Shown here: in pieces, positions 57,238 through 64,000 of the stretch
Layout: each line of letters starts with the position of its first letter
How positions within the stretch are numbered: the stretch's first letter is position 1
DNA from: Oceanobacillus sp. J11TS1
Lineage (GTDB): Bacteria; Bacillota; Bacilli; Bacillales; Amphibacillaceae
Direction: 5' to 3'
Length of the DNA stretch: 64,000 bases
Assembly: GCF_018333215.1 (NCBI RefSeq)
Contig: NZ_BORO01000004.1
Coordinates: 1-64,000, forward strand
Made by a program: the position numbers and the translations under genes
The notes under the pieces: model-generated
What the model saw: only the letters and a program-made list of their open reading frames with translations
Databases searched by the model: none
Told to the model about the DNA's origin: nothing

Positions 57238-57708
57238 ATGGAAAATAAAGTTGAGGTTCAACAAATAGCGCAAGCTCTATTTGTTATCAATAAGCATGCA
57301 AAAACTGCTCCCCAGCCTAAACAGCTATACCAGTTAAAAAAACAAGCCATTGAACAGTTACTTAAAGAGAAAAAAGCAGTTAAAAAAGGATTGCATTTTT
57401 CCGACCACCCCAAACTCAGTAATCAACATTCTACAGTACTTATTGAGGTCGGAGATTATTGTTTTCATATCCCTCCTACAAAAGGGGATTTAAAGCAATT
57501 AAAGCATTTTGGTTCACTAAATCAAACCTATCGTAATCCACCAGTAAAAATGTCTTTATCTAAGGCGAAACGACTTGTCGGGCAATATATTAATTGGAAA
57601 TCCGATAAACCAAAATCCCTACCTGCAAGGAAACAACATTCCAGTTACTTTGTACCTTCCTCGCTTGGAAAAATGGAGTGGCCTCCTGCACATTCAAAAA
57701 GAAAATAA
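57238..57708 (+). CDS. ykyB: YkyB family protein
   Basis: A 156-residue basic cytosolic protein. Signatures are QIAQALFVINKHAKTAP, KGLHFSDHPKLSNQHSTVL and the basic C-terminal VPSSLGKMEWPP. It matches YkyB of B. subtilis, which lies between patA/cheV and ykuC. Function is unknown. GGGAGG precedes the ATG. Confidence 0.88.
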   Translation: MENKVEVQQIAQALFVINKHAKTAPQPKQLYQLKKQAIEQLLKEKKAVKKGLHFSDHPKLSNQHSTVLIEVGDYCFHIPPTKGDLKQLKHFGSLNQTYRNPPVKMSLSKAKRLVGQYINWKSDKPKSLPARKQHSSYFVPSSLGKMEWPPAHSKRK

Positions 57709-57918
57709 GGAGAATGAAAGCTTTTTCATGGACAAAAGAAGGTTAAGAAACAAGTATTTATTTTCGTCCACTTCTTCCGTTACTGGATAAAGTTGTTAAT
57801 AGAAGAAAGAGAAGTATCCCCTCTGAAGTATACCAATTGGTTTTGAGTAATAGAATCGGCTTGTAAATAAAGCAACATGAGACGTGTTCAGGAAGTATTT
57901 TCCTTCTATTAGCGTGTT

Positions 57919-58242
57919 TTATTTTCTTTTTAATATAAATTGATGCAGTAATGGGAAAAGCGCTAAGCTAAATCCTAAAAAAGCTAAGCTTTGCATGGCA
58001 GCTTTTAAAAAGTGCCAAACATCTCTTTCTTGTCCAATAGCCAATACAGCTGTTAAGCAAATAACAAATGTACTTGTACCTACGTAGGAAAGAAACCGTA
58101 ACAATTGTTTCTGAATCGCCCATTTATATATTTTTCTAATCACACAGTAGACAATAATACTGCTTAAGAGAATTAATAGGATATAAACATAAGAAACATT
58201 AACGCCAATATTACCGATCGAAATCATTCCAAATAATAGCAT
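57919..58242 (-). CDS. Small integral membrane protein, unknown
   Basis: A 107-residue protein with three hydrophobic segments (about 15-35, 50-68 and 82-102) and basic loops. No family was recognised. AAAGGTGAG precedes the ATG. It is convergent with ykyB. Confidence 0.65.
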   Translation of the reverse strand: MLLFGMISIGNIGVNVSYVYILLILLSSIIVYCVIRKIYKWAIQKQLLRFLSYVGTSTFVICLTAVLAIGQERDVWHFLKAAMQSLAFLGFSLALFPLLHQFILKRK

Positions 58243-58441
58243 ACACTCACCTTTTCTTCTCTAGTCTTAACGCTATCAGTTTCGTCAATAATTGTGGTGA
58301 TTATACGCTAGCCTGTTAATGTAGGAACCCGCCAGCATCAGCCCTGCGCTAGAATTGAATTCTCTTTGAGAAAGATTCATCGCTTGTCTCTTTTTACAAG
58401 CCGCGACTTTTTTATATACGTAGAATGCTTAACAGTTTTGC

Positions 58442-58714
58442 TAGAACAAAAGCGCAGAGCGCCCGTTTAAAAACGTAGAGACTGGAGCGGCTTAACTGAG
58501 ATAAAGGAATCACGGTGAGGTGACGAACCGATGATGACTTTCACCACGGGCATAAGCGCGACTACGGCTCTGCCTGCGCCTGCCGGCTTGTCAGTCGCCT
58601 AGTCTTCTTTATCGTAGGGCGCGGCGCGAAATCTCCTAGTTTTTGGCGCTTGGAGCTAGACGTGACTATTTATCTAAATAGTTATCCACACGCAAACAAT
58701 TTTATAATTTCCTA
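58442..58714 (+). repeat. Repeat family 2, divergent longer copy C with DnaA-box 9-mer
   Basis: 273 bp sharing both ends with copies A and B (TAGAACAAAAGCGCAGAGCGCCC; GGCGCTTGGAGCTAGACGTG through TTATAATTTCCTA). The middle is different and longer (CACCACGGGCATAAGCGC...). TTATCCACA at 58682-58690 is a perfect DnaA-box consensus at the same relative place as in the other copies. It lies in a 506-base gap between two minus-strand genes. The stretch 58243-58441 before it holds nothing I recognise. Confidence 0.8.
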
Positions 58715-58723
58715 ACCTATAAA

Positions 58724-58763
58724 AAAACCGCTCTAGTAAGGATTTCTCCTACTCAGCGGTTAA
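58724..58763 (-). terminator. Terminator overlapping the end of the FbpB-like gene
   Basis: Stem AACCGCT-TAGTA-AGG / TCC-TACT-AGCGGTT. Its 3' U run (seven T) is on the minus strand. One arm includes the stop codon of the gene at 58749. Confidence 0.75.
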
Positions 58764-58913
58764 TTCATTATTATTTTTTTTATGAGAAAGTAAGAAAGCT
58801 TCTTGTTTCTTTTCTAACTTCTCTTCAATTTGTGATATACTTTTTTCATCGTTTAATAATTCTTGTCTGTTTATGTCAACTAGTTCTTCAAAGTTTAATG
58901 GTCTTGGTCGCAT
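58749..58913 (-). CDS. FbpB-like small basic protein
   Basis: A 54-residue protein, MRPRPLNFEELVDINRQELL followed by NDEKSISQIEEKLEKK. It resembles the Fur-regulated basic protein (FbpB) family, whose core reads roughly ELVxENKQELLxD...IExxIExK. FbpB in B. subtilis works with the sRNA FsrA in iron sparing. AAAGGGGTG precedes the ATG. A TATAAT box lies about 30 bases upstream. I see no good Fur box, so iron control is not shown. It is below typical ORF cut-offs. Confidence 0.75.
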   Translation of the reverse strand: MRPRPLNFEELVDINRQELLNDEKSISQIEEKLEKKQEAFLLSHKKNNNELTAE

Positions 58914-59027
58914 TCTTTTACACCCCTTTCTGTTACATACTATTATACCCAGAATCGTCCCTATTAATCCAAATTATTTGAACATTTATTGAACTATTTA
59001 TTTTTTTCAAAAGTGAAGGTGATTTTG

Positions 59028-60194
59028 TTGAAACATTTAATCAATGATAATGTAAAAAATATTGAAATATCTGGAATTCGTAAATTCTTTAATCTTGTTT
59101 CAGATGAAAAGAATGTAGTTTCTTTAACCATTGGACAACCAGATTTTCATACGCCTAATAATGTCAAAAAAGCCGGTATCGGAGCTATCCAAAATAATTA
59201 TACAACGTATACACCGAATCAAGGCATTTTTGAATTGCGGGATGCCATCCATACCTACTATAAAACGAATTATGAGGTAACTTATCAACCGGAAAATGAA
59301 ATTATTGTTACTTCCGGCGCATCTGAAGCAATTGATATTACTTTTCGTACGATTTTATCACCAGATGATGAGGTGATTTTACCTAGCCCAATATATCCTG
59401 GTTATGAGCCACTTATTATTTTAGCTGGCGCAAAGCCAGTACATGTTGATACAACAAAAACCGGGTTTAAATTCACCCCTGAGAATTTAGCAAATGCGAT
59501 TACAGAAAAAACAAAATGTGTGGTGCTCCCTTCTCCATCCAATCCAACTGGGGCAGCATATTCCAAAAAGGAACTAGAAGCTCTAGCTGATTTATTAGAA
59601 GGAAAAGAAATATTTATCTTATCTGACGAAATTTATAGTGAAATTGTATTTGATTTTGCTCATACATCCATTGCTTCTATTTCTGGTTTAAAAAATCAAA
59701 CGATTGTTATCAATGGTGTATCCAAATCTCATTCCATGACGGGATTTCGTATAGGCTACACTCTTGCGCCCGAATGGTTATCCGAGCAAATGCTAAAGGT
59801 TCACCAATATAATGTGTCCTGTGCTACTTCGATTAGCCAATATGCTGCATTAGAAGCATTGACAACTTATCAACAGCATACATCACATATAAAAAAGGTT
59901 TTTAAACAGCGCAGAGACTATGTTTATGAACGCTTGGCCCATATGAATCTAGAGGTAGAACGACCACAAGGGGCCTTTTATATTTTTCCGAAGTTACGTG
60001 TAAACAGCATGAATTCGTTTAATCTTGGCCTTTCTCTTGTACGTGATGCAAAAGTTGCTCTCGTTCCAGGAAGCAGTTTTTCAAGTTATGGGGAAGGTTA
60101 TATGCGCTTAAGTTATGCATACCACGAGACGATTTTAAAGGAAGGATTAGATCGTTTAGAAATATACCTTCAAAATAATAATCATTTGATTTAG
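59028..60194 (+). CDS. patA: N-acetyl-LL-diaminopimelate aminotransferase PatA
   Basis: A 388-residue class I PLP aminotransferase. The Schiff-base Lys is in VSKSHSMTGFRIGY (K233). The N-terminal IEISGIRKF...SLTIGQPDF and the PSPSNPTG and SDEIYSE motifs match B. subtilis PatA well. It transaminates between the DapH and YkuR steps of diaminopimelate synthesis. The TTG at 59028 (6 bases after AAGGTG) is preferred over the frame start at 58989, which lacks a ribosome binding site. Confidence 0.9.
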   Translation: MKHLINDNVKNIEISGIRKFFNLVSDEKNVVSLTIGQPDFHTPNNVKKAGIGAIQNNYTTYTPNQGIFELRDAIHTYYKTNYEVTYQPENEIIVTSGASEAIDITFRTILSPDDEVILPSPIYPGYEPLIILAGAKPVHVDTTKTGFKFTPENLANAITEKTKCVVLPSPSNPTGAAYSKKELEALADLLEGKEIFILSDEIYSEIVFDFAHTSIASISGLKNQTIVINGVSKSHSMTGFRIGYTLAPEWLSEQMLKVHQYNVSCATSISQYAALEALTTYQQHTSHIKKVFKQRRDYVYERLAHMNLEVERPQGAFYIFPKLRVNSMNSFNLGLSLVRDAKVALVPGSSFSSYGEGYMRLSYAYHETILKEGLDRLEIYLQNNNHLI

Positions 60195-60267
60195 TAAATT
60201 TGTACTCGAATCTTTAATCATGCTATGCTACGATAAAAGGAGATTATTCACTTTTGGAGGAGAGCAT

Positions 60268-60792
60268 GTGGAGAATATCAATCATAAAAAAGAATGGATA
60301 GGCTGGTTAAAAGCAATTGTTATTATTATTATGATTGCGCTCTTTCTCAGGACTTTTATTTTTGCCACTTCCATTGTAGAAGGAGAAAGTATGTATCCTA
60401 CCCTTCAAGATGGCGAACGCGTCGTTTTCAACAAAATTGTTTATTCCATCTATGAACCAGCTCGGGGCGACGTTATTATCATCCATCAGCCCCCTAAAAA
60501 TTATGTAAAGCGTGTCATTGGGTTACCTGGAGAAACAATAGAGATTGAAAATAGTCAATTATTTATCGACGGGGATCCTTATCAACAGCATTTTTTAAGT
60601 GATGAAGTGATTGCGCAAACAAATAATTTTGGCCCTGTAGAAATACCCGAAGATTATTATTTTGTCATGGGAGATAATCGGTTAATAAGTAAAGACAGTC
60701 GTAATGGCCTCGGGCTTATTCCACGAGACGATATTATTGGAAAATCTGAATTAGTCATTTATCCATTCAGCAAATTTGGCTGGATACAATAA
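60268..60792 (+). CDS. Type I signal peptidase
   Basis: A 174-residue SipS-type signal peptidase with one N-terminal membrane helix (about 14-33). The catalytic Ser is in EGESMYPTL (S41) and the catalytic Lys in YVKRVIGLPGE (K81), with the C-terminal FVMGDNR box. The GTG at 60268 is 7 bases after GGAGG. The open frame to 60220 has no such site. Followed by a strong terminator. Confidence 0.93.
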   Translation: MENINHKKEWIGWLKAIVIIIMIALFLRTFIFATSIVEGESMYPTLQDGERVVFNKIVYSIYEPARGDVIIIHQPPKNYVKRVIGLPGETIEIENSQLFIDGDPYQQHFLSDEVIAQTNNFGPVEIPEDYYFVMGDNRLISKDSRNGLGLIPRDDIIGKSELVIYPFSKFGWIQ

Positions 60793-60852
60793 AAGCAGAA
60801 AGTTACATTCCTTCTTTTTATTAGAAGAGGAATGTAACTTTCTGCTTTTTTA
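60791..60852 (+). terminator. Long terminator hairpin after the signal peptidase gene
   Basis: A stem of over 20 bp, AAAAGCAGAAAGTTACATTC / GAATGTAACTTTCTGCTTTT, with T residues on the right. The A-rich left flank lets it act in both directions. Confidence 0.85.
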
Positions 60853-60876
60853 ACTTTATAGGTTTCAAAAAATATA

Positions 60877-60954
60877 TTATTCTCTATCCATCAGACAATA
60901 TCCAATATTTAATACAAGAATCGCAAAACATACTACACCGAAAAGCATTTCCAT
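60877..60954 (-). CDS. Candidate 25-residue membrane peptide
   Basis: The ORF MEMLFGVVCFAILVLNIGYC followed by LMDRE is a single hydrophobic helix with a charged end. AAAGGAGTG lies about 9 bases upstream of the ATG, a strong ribosome binding site for so small a frame. It is transcribed toward the terminator at 60791-60852. Family not recognised. It may be a small accessory or toxin-like membrane peptide. Confidence 0.45.
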   Translation of the reverse strand: MEMLFGVVCFAILVLNIGYCLMDRE

Positions 60955-61160
60955 TCTAGGCACTCCTTTCACTTATGTACATATTGTTATTTTAGGATTT
61001 CTATTGTAATTCCATCTTATCAATATCCCTGCATAAAATAAAGTAAAAATTCTAATCGAGGTCTTTTCATCCTTTAATATATAGAAAATCAAGACCTTTC
61101 TCAATTGCTGATTCAAGCATCATCTAGGTCAAATGTCTATACACATTTTATCTACCTGCA

Positions 61161-61175
61161 TACAGTAATACTGTA
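61161..61175. promoter_or_regulatory. Perfect 15-bp palindrome upstream of the YjcZ-like gene
   Basis: TACAGTAATACTGTA, two 7-bp half-sites around a central A, ends 6 bases before the AGGAGGTG of the gene at 61195. It could be an operator, or a small hairpin in the leader. Neither is shown. Confidence 0.35.
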
Positions 61176-61194
61176 AGTTCAGGAGGTGAAAAGC

Positions 61195-61317
61195 ATGGGC
61201 TATGGATATGGTGGTGGCTATGGTGGCGGCTACGGCACTGGCTACGGAAACGGCTTTGCGTTGATTGTTGTTCTTTTCATTTTATTAATCATCGTAGGAG
61301 CTGCATTTTACTGCTAA
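61195..61317 (+). CDS. YjcZ/SscA-family tiny sporulation protein
   Basis: A 40-residue protein: a Gly/Tyr-rich repeat head ([18 protein letters not shown]) followed by the family core [18 protein letters not shown] and a terminal Cys. This is the tiny transmembrane YjcZ family found in many paralogues in bacilli. Members such as SscA act in spore assembly. AGGAGGTG precedes the ATG. A terminator follows 11 bases after the stop codon. Confidence 0.9.
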   Translation: MGYGYGGGYGGGYGTGYGNGFALIVVLFILLIIVGAAFYC

Positions 61318-61327
61318 TCAAAAAATC

Positions 61328-61366
61328 AATGGCTTGTGCTAGAGTACAGCACAAGCCATTTCATTT
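61328..61366 (+). terminator. Terminator after the YjcZ-like gene
   Basis: Perfect 13-bp stem AATGGCTTGTGCT / AGCACAAGCCATT, 7-nt loop, then TCATTTTC. Confidence 0.8.
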
Positions 61367-61473
61367 TCACTGGGAAAGATAATTTTTGAAGCCATCCTAA
61401 AAAATGGTTTACAAATGTATCCCTCACAGCATTTCAGAAATGGTACATTTTCCTTTTTTTGCAACTAGTGCTC

Positions 61474-62838
61474 TTAACCAATAATTATCCTCTCTTTCGG
61501 ATAATTAAATTTCGGAGGGTCTTTTTTACGTCTGAAAACCAAGAGAAAGGTAAAAATACCGATTCGTCCAATAAACATGAGAATCATTAAAATGATCTTG
61601 CTTAATGCGGATAACTCTCCTGTAATTCCTAGAGATAAGCCCACTGTACCAAAAGCAGACGTCACTTCGAACATAATAGCATCCAACGAAATTGGCTCTA
61701 AAATGCTTATTAAAATAACAGAAGAAAAAACAACCATAATTGCAAAAAAGGTTACCGTAACAGCTTTATTTAAATCTACTTCATAAACCTCTCTGTGAAA
61801 TATTTTAACGCCTCTCCCACCACGAATAAATGTGTATAAAAAGATAAGAACCAATGCAAAGGTTGTTGTTCGAATCCCTCCCCCAGCGCTGCTTGGAGAC
61901 GCCCCAATAAACATAAGTGCAGACATAAATAAATGATTCGTATCCGATAATAAGTTTAAATCCATGGTTGCCAGCCCGCCACTTCTCGTTGTTACAGATT
62001 GGAATAGAGCATAAAAAAAGGACTCGTGCCAAGTAATACCTTTAAAAAATCCGTTTAGATCAAATAAGTAGATTCCCAACGCCCCAACGATAATCAGACT
62101 AAAAAAGGTGGTGGTTGTAAGTTTTGTAAACAGGCTAAAATGAAATCGTTTTTTAAGTTTTCTTTTATGAAATAGATATTCTTTTACCTCTATAATTACT
62201 GGATACCCAATCGCACCAACGATAATTAACACTATAGAAATGGATTGGACAAAATAATCGGAGTGAAAAGGAATCAGCGATTGACCTGTAATATCAAACC
62301 CGCCATTAGAAACGGCACTAATTACAGAAAAAAATCCATGTAGAAAAGCTTCTCCGAAAGAAGGATAGTATTTTGTAAAATAGAATCCTAAGATGATGAA
62401 AAAAACTGTTTCCATGGTTAATAACACATAAACAATATTTTTAATCAGCCTTACCATCCCATCAAAATGGGTTTGATTTTGATCGGTCATAATCATACTT
62501 CTTTCTTTAAAACCGATTCTTTTCCCCAACATAATCCATAGCATTGTACCAATCGCCATAATTCCTACTGCACCAAGCTGCATCATAAGAGCTAAAAAGA
62601 TTATCCCAATCGTACTTAACGAGTCTGCGATGGAAATGGTGCTTAACCCTGTGACACTGATCGCACTAACAGCTGTAAAAATGACATCAATTAAAGGAAT
62701 ATCGATATCCGCCTGATGAGAAATAGGTAAAGATAGTAATACAGTCGATAACGCAATTGCTGCCGCATAATAAAGCAAAAGCAATTGGAAAGGTGACCAC
62801 TTACCAATTTTCCCGTATTTATTAGATGATTTCTTCAT
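61474..62838 (-). CDS. ktrD: Ktr potassium transporter channel subunit KtrD/KtrB
   Basis: A 454-residue TrkH/KtrB-type channel protein built from four M1-P-M2 repeats. Selectivity-filter glycines are seen in SAISVTGLST, SAVSNGGFD, SVTTRSGGLA and SAFGTVGLS. A KtrA/C-type RCK ring gates such channels, and KtrC is encoded at 47451. The ATG at 62838 (after AAGGGG) is preferred over the ATG at 62862. It follows ywpF by about 30 bases. KtrD rather than KtrB is chosen because no ktrA neighbours it. Confidence 0.88.
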   Translation of the reverse strand: MKKSSNKYGKIGKWSPFQLLLLYYAAAIALSTVLLSLPISHQADIDIPLIDVIFTAVSAISVTGLSTISIADSLSTIGIIFLALMMQLGAVGIMAIGTMLWIMLGKRIGFKERSMIMTDQNQTHFDGMVRLIKNIVYVLLTMETVFFIILGFYFTKYYPSFGEAFLHGFFSVISAVSNGGFDITGQSLIPFHSDYFVQSISIVLIIVGAIGYPVIIEVKEYLFHKRKLKKRFHFSLFTKLTTTTFFSLIIVGALGIYLFDLNGFFKGITWHESFFYALFQSVTTRSGGLATMDLNLLSDTNHLFMSALMFIGASPSSAGGGIRTTTFALVLIFLYTFIRGGRGVKIFHREVYEVDLNKAVTVTFFAIMVVFSSVILISILEPISLDAIMFEVTSAFGTVGLSLGITGELSALSKIILMILMFIGRIGIFTFLLVFRRKKDPPKFNYPKERIIIG

Positions 62839-62867
62839 TTTTTCCCCTTCTTTATATCCCATAAAAA

Positions 62868-63269
62868 TTAATATACTTCTTTAAATTTTTTAATTAACTT
62901 TTCACCTTCATACCCTTTCTCTACAAGGGCCGTCAAAAGGTCTTCTACATCTTTTTTTTGTTTATCAATTAATTTCCCCATGAGCATTACATTCATTTGA
63001 TTGCCAATTTCATGCATCTCTTTCATTTTCGTGATGAATGAAGCTGGTTCATTTGTATTTTTTGTAATCGTTGCTTGGACCATGAGCTCTTCATGCTGTT
63101 TATTTTCAAAGTAGTCCCAATAAGAACGATCGATAAACCCTTCAATTAACCATGTATTCTGATCATCTTCTCGGTTAATAATAAGGCCGTCGATTAGATT
63201 CACTTCTGTACCTTCTAGTCCCTTATCGTAATCTAAAATGACTAATTTACGCAGTTTGAATGTTTTCAT
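62868..63269 (-). CDS. ywpF: YwpF-like protein
   Basis: A 133-residue soluble protein with the family start MKTFKLRKLVILD and the block DGLIINREDDQNTWLIEGFI. B. subtilis YwpF is uncharacterised and reported under DegU/sigma influence. Here it is the first gene of a probable two-gene operon with ktrD, unlike in B. subtilis. Confidence 0.85.
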   Translation of the reverse strand: MKTFKLRKLVILDYDKGLEGTEVNLIDGLIINREDDQNTWLIEGFIDRSYWDYFENKQHEELMVQATITKNTNEPASFITKMKEMHEIGNQMNVMLMGKLIDKQKKDVEDLLTALVEKGYEGEKLIKKFKEVY

Positions 63270-63297
63270 TTACTTCCCCTCCATATGCAACTTACTG

Positions 63298-63326
63298 ATT
63301 TTACTGCTTGTTATTTTTAAAGTCAA
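63298..63326 (-). promoter_or_regulatory. SigmaA-type promoter for ywpF-ktrD
   Basis: On the minus strand TTGACT, a 17-nt spacer, TAAAAT, about 29 bases before the ywpF start. A strong match. Confidence 0.75.
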
Positions 63327-63534
63327 TAATTTTTTATTTTTATATTGTCCTTATAATAACATAGTTCCTATTGCTTTCATTGTACGAAAACATTTTCTTT
63401 TGACTCCCCTGATATGAAAGCAATTTTCTTGGAGGCAAGATGAATCTCATGATACACTTATTAGAAAATATTGCGTTTTTCACGTATTGCTAAAGAGAAA
63501 TTCATTTTTACAAAATAAGAGGGGGAATATACCA

Positions 63535-64000
63535 ATGAATCAAATTATTGAAACAATAATGAACCATCGCTCGATTCGAAAGTTTGCAGATAAGCCTTTA
63601 AGCAATGATCAAATAAAAACAATTTTAGAAAGCGCACAGCGCGCTTCAACCTCAAGTAACGTTATGGCATATAGTATTATTGGCGTATCAGATCAAACAA
63701 TTAAGGAAAAACTCTATGCTGTTTCTGGCCATTACCATGTTAAGAAAAATGGTCATTTACTTATTTTTTGTGCGGATTTACACCGAATTGATCAATTAGA
63801 AGGTATAGAACATACGCAAGCTTTTCAATCCAATCTTGAAAGCACAGAACAGCTGATAGTTGGAACGATTGACGCTGCTTTAGCTGCTCAAAATGCTGCA
63901 ATTGCAGCAGAATCACTTGGGTTAGGTATTTGCTATTTAGGAAGTCTTCGGAATGATATTCAAGCCTTCAACGATATTTTACAATTGCCATCTCATGTCG
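63535..64000 (+). CDS. Oxygen-insensitive nitroreductase (NfsA/NfrA type), 3' end missing
   Basis: The first 155 residues of an FMN-dependent nitroreductase or flavin reductase. The HRSIRKFADKPLSNDQIKTI start has the FMN-phosphate-binding Arg/Ser, and AQRASTSSNVMAYSIIGV and AAIAAESLGLGICYLGSLR follow, as in the NfsA/NfrA group. GGGGG precedes the ATG. The frame is open at the window end and the C-terminal third is not seen. Confidence 0.88.
   Translation, partial: MNQIIETIMNHRSIRKFADKPLSNDQIKTILESAQRASTSSNVMAYSIIGVSDQTIKEKLYAVSGHYHVKKNGHLLIFCADLHRIDQLEGIEHTQAFQSNLESTEQLIVGTIDAALAAQNAAIAAESLGLGICYLGSLRNDIQAFNDILQLPSHV

Overview
The window is chromosomal DNA from an AT-rich, endospore-forming member of the Bacillaceae. 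Gene content and order track Bacillus subtilis very closely, in the ylb, yla, ykt, ykr/ykq and yku neighbourhoods. An Oceanobacillus- or Virgibacillus-like organism is my best guess. The reasons are the BCCT osmolyte transporter, caa3 oxidase, sporulation genes (ylbJ, ylbD, rsfA-like, yjcZ-like) and AT-rich intergenic DNA with GC-richer dispersed repeats. No rRNA, tRNA, CRISPR array, prophage or intact transposase was seen.

Layout. 1-12.4 kb: the ylb block, with a DUF3397 membrane protein, ylbP, an RsfA-type regulator, rpmF-ylbN, tmcAL, ylbL, ylbJ, coaD-rsmD, ylbG, ylbF, ylbE-ylbD, ylbC and a YugN/YlbA-like gene. 12.4-20.6 kb: cytochrome caa3 oxidase genes (ctaBCDEF, ctaG, a DUF420/CtaM-like gene) divergent from ctaA. 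21-30.8 kb: pycA-ftsW, ylaN, ylaI, ylaH, ylaF, suhB and the ykz/ykt genes. 30.8-34.7 kb: yktA, a nitronate monooxygenase, a NodB-type lipoprotein and a BCCT transporter. 34.7-36.6 kb: a decayed stretch holding at least two frameshifted pseudogenes. 36.6-48 kb: pdhABCD, ykyA, def, rpoY-rnjA, a methyltransferase and ktrC. 48-52 kb: a heterodimeric ABC exporter and ykuV. 52.5-60.8 kb: dapH-ykuR, darB, ykuE, a Sco protein, ykyB, an FbpB-like small protein, patA and a signal peptidase. 60.8-64 kb: tiny membrane proteins, ywpF-ktrD and the start of a nitroreductase.

How the genes work together. ctaA and ctaB make heme O and then heme A for the oxidase encoded beside them, and ctaG, the CtaM-like gene and the Sco protein serve its assembly. 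pycA and pdhABCD set the two fates of pyruvate. dapH, patA and ykuR are the three consecutive steps of the N-acetyl branch of diaminopimelate synthesis. KtrC (RCK subunit), KtrD (channel) and DarB (c-di-AMP-binding CBS protein) belong to potassium and c-di-AMP physiology. rnjA, ylbF (RNase Y factor) and rpoY belong to RNA metabolism.

Least explained by known genes: (1) a three-copy, 204-273 bp structured repeat whose 3' end always carries a DnaA-box-like 9-mer; (2) a second, terminal-inverted-repeat family with internally deleted and internally duplicated copies; (3) a convincing small-RNA gene between ylbG and rsmD, with an anti-Shine-Dalgarno-like stretch; (4) several unannotated tiny ORFs, including a 28-residue basic amphipathic peptide between def and rpoY.
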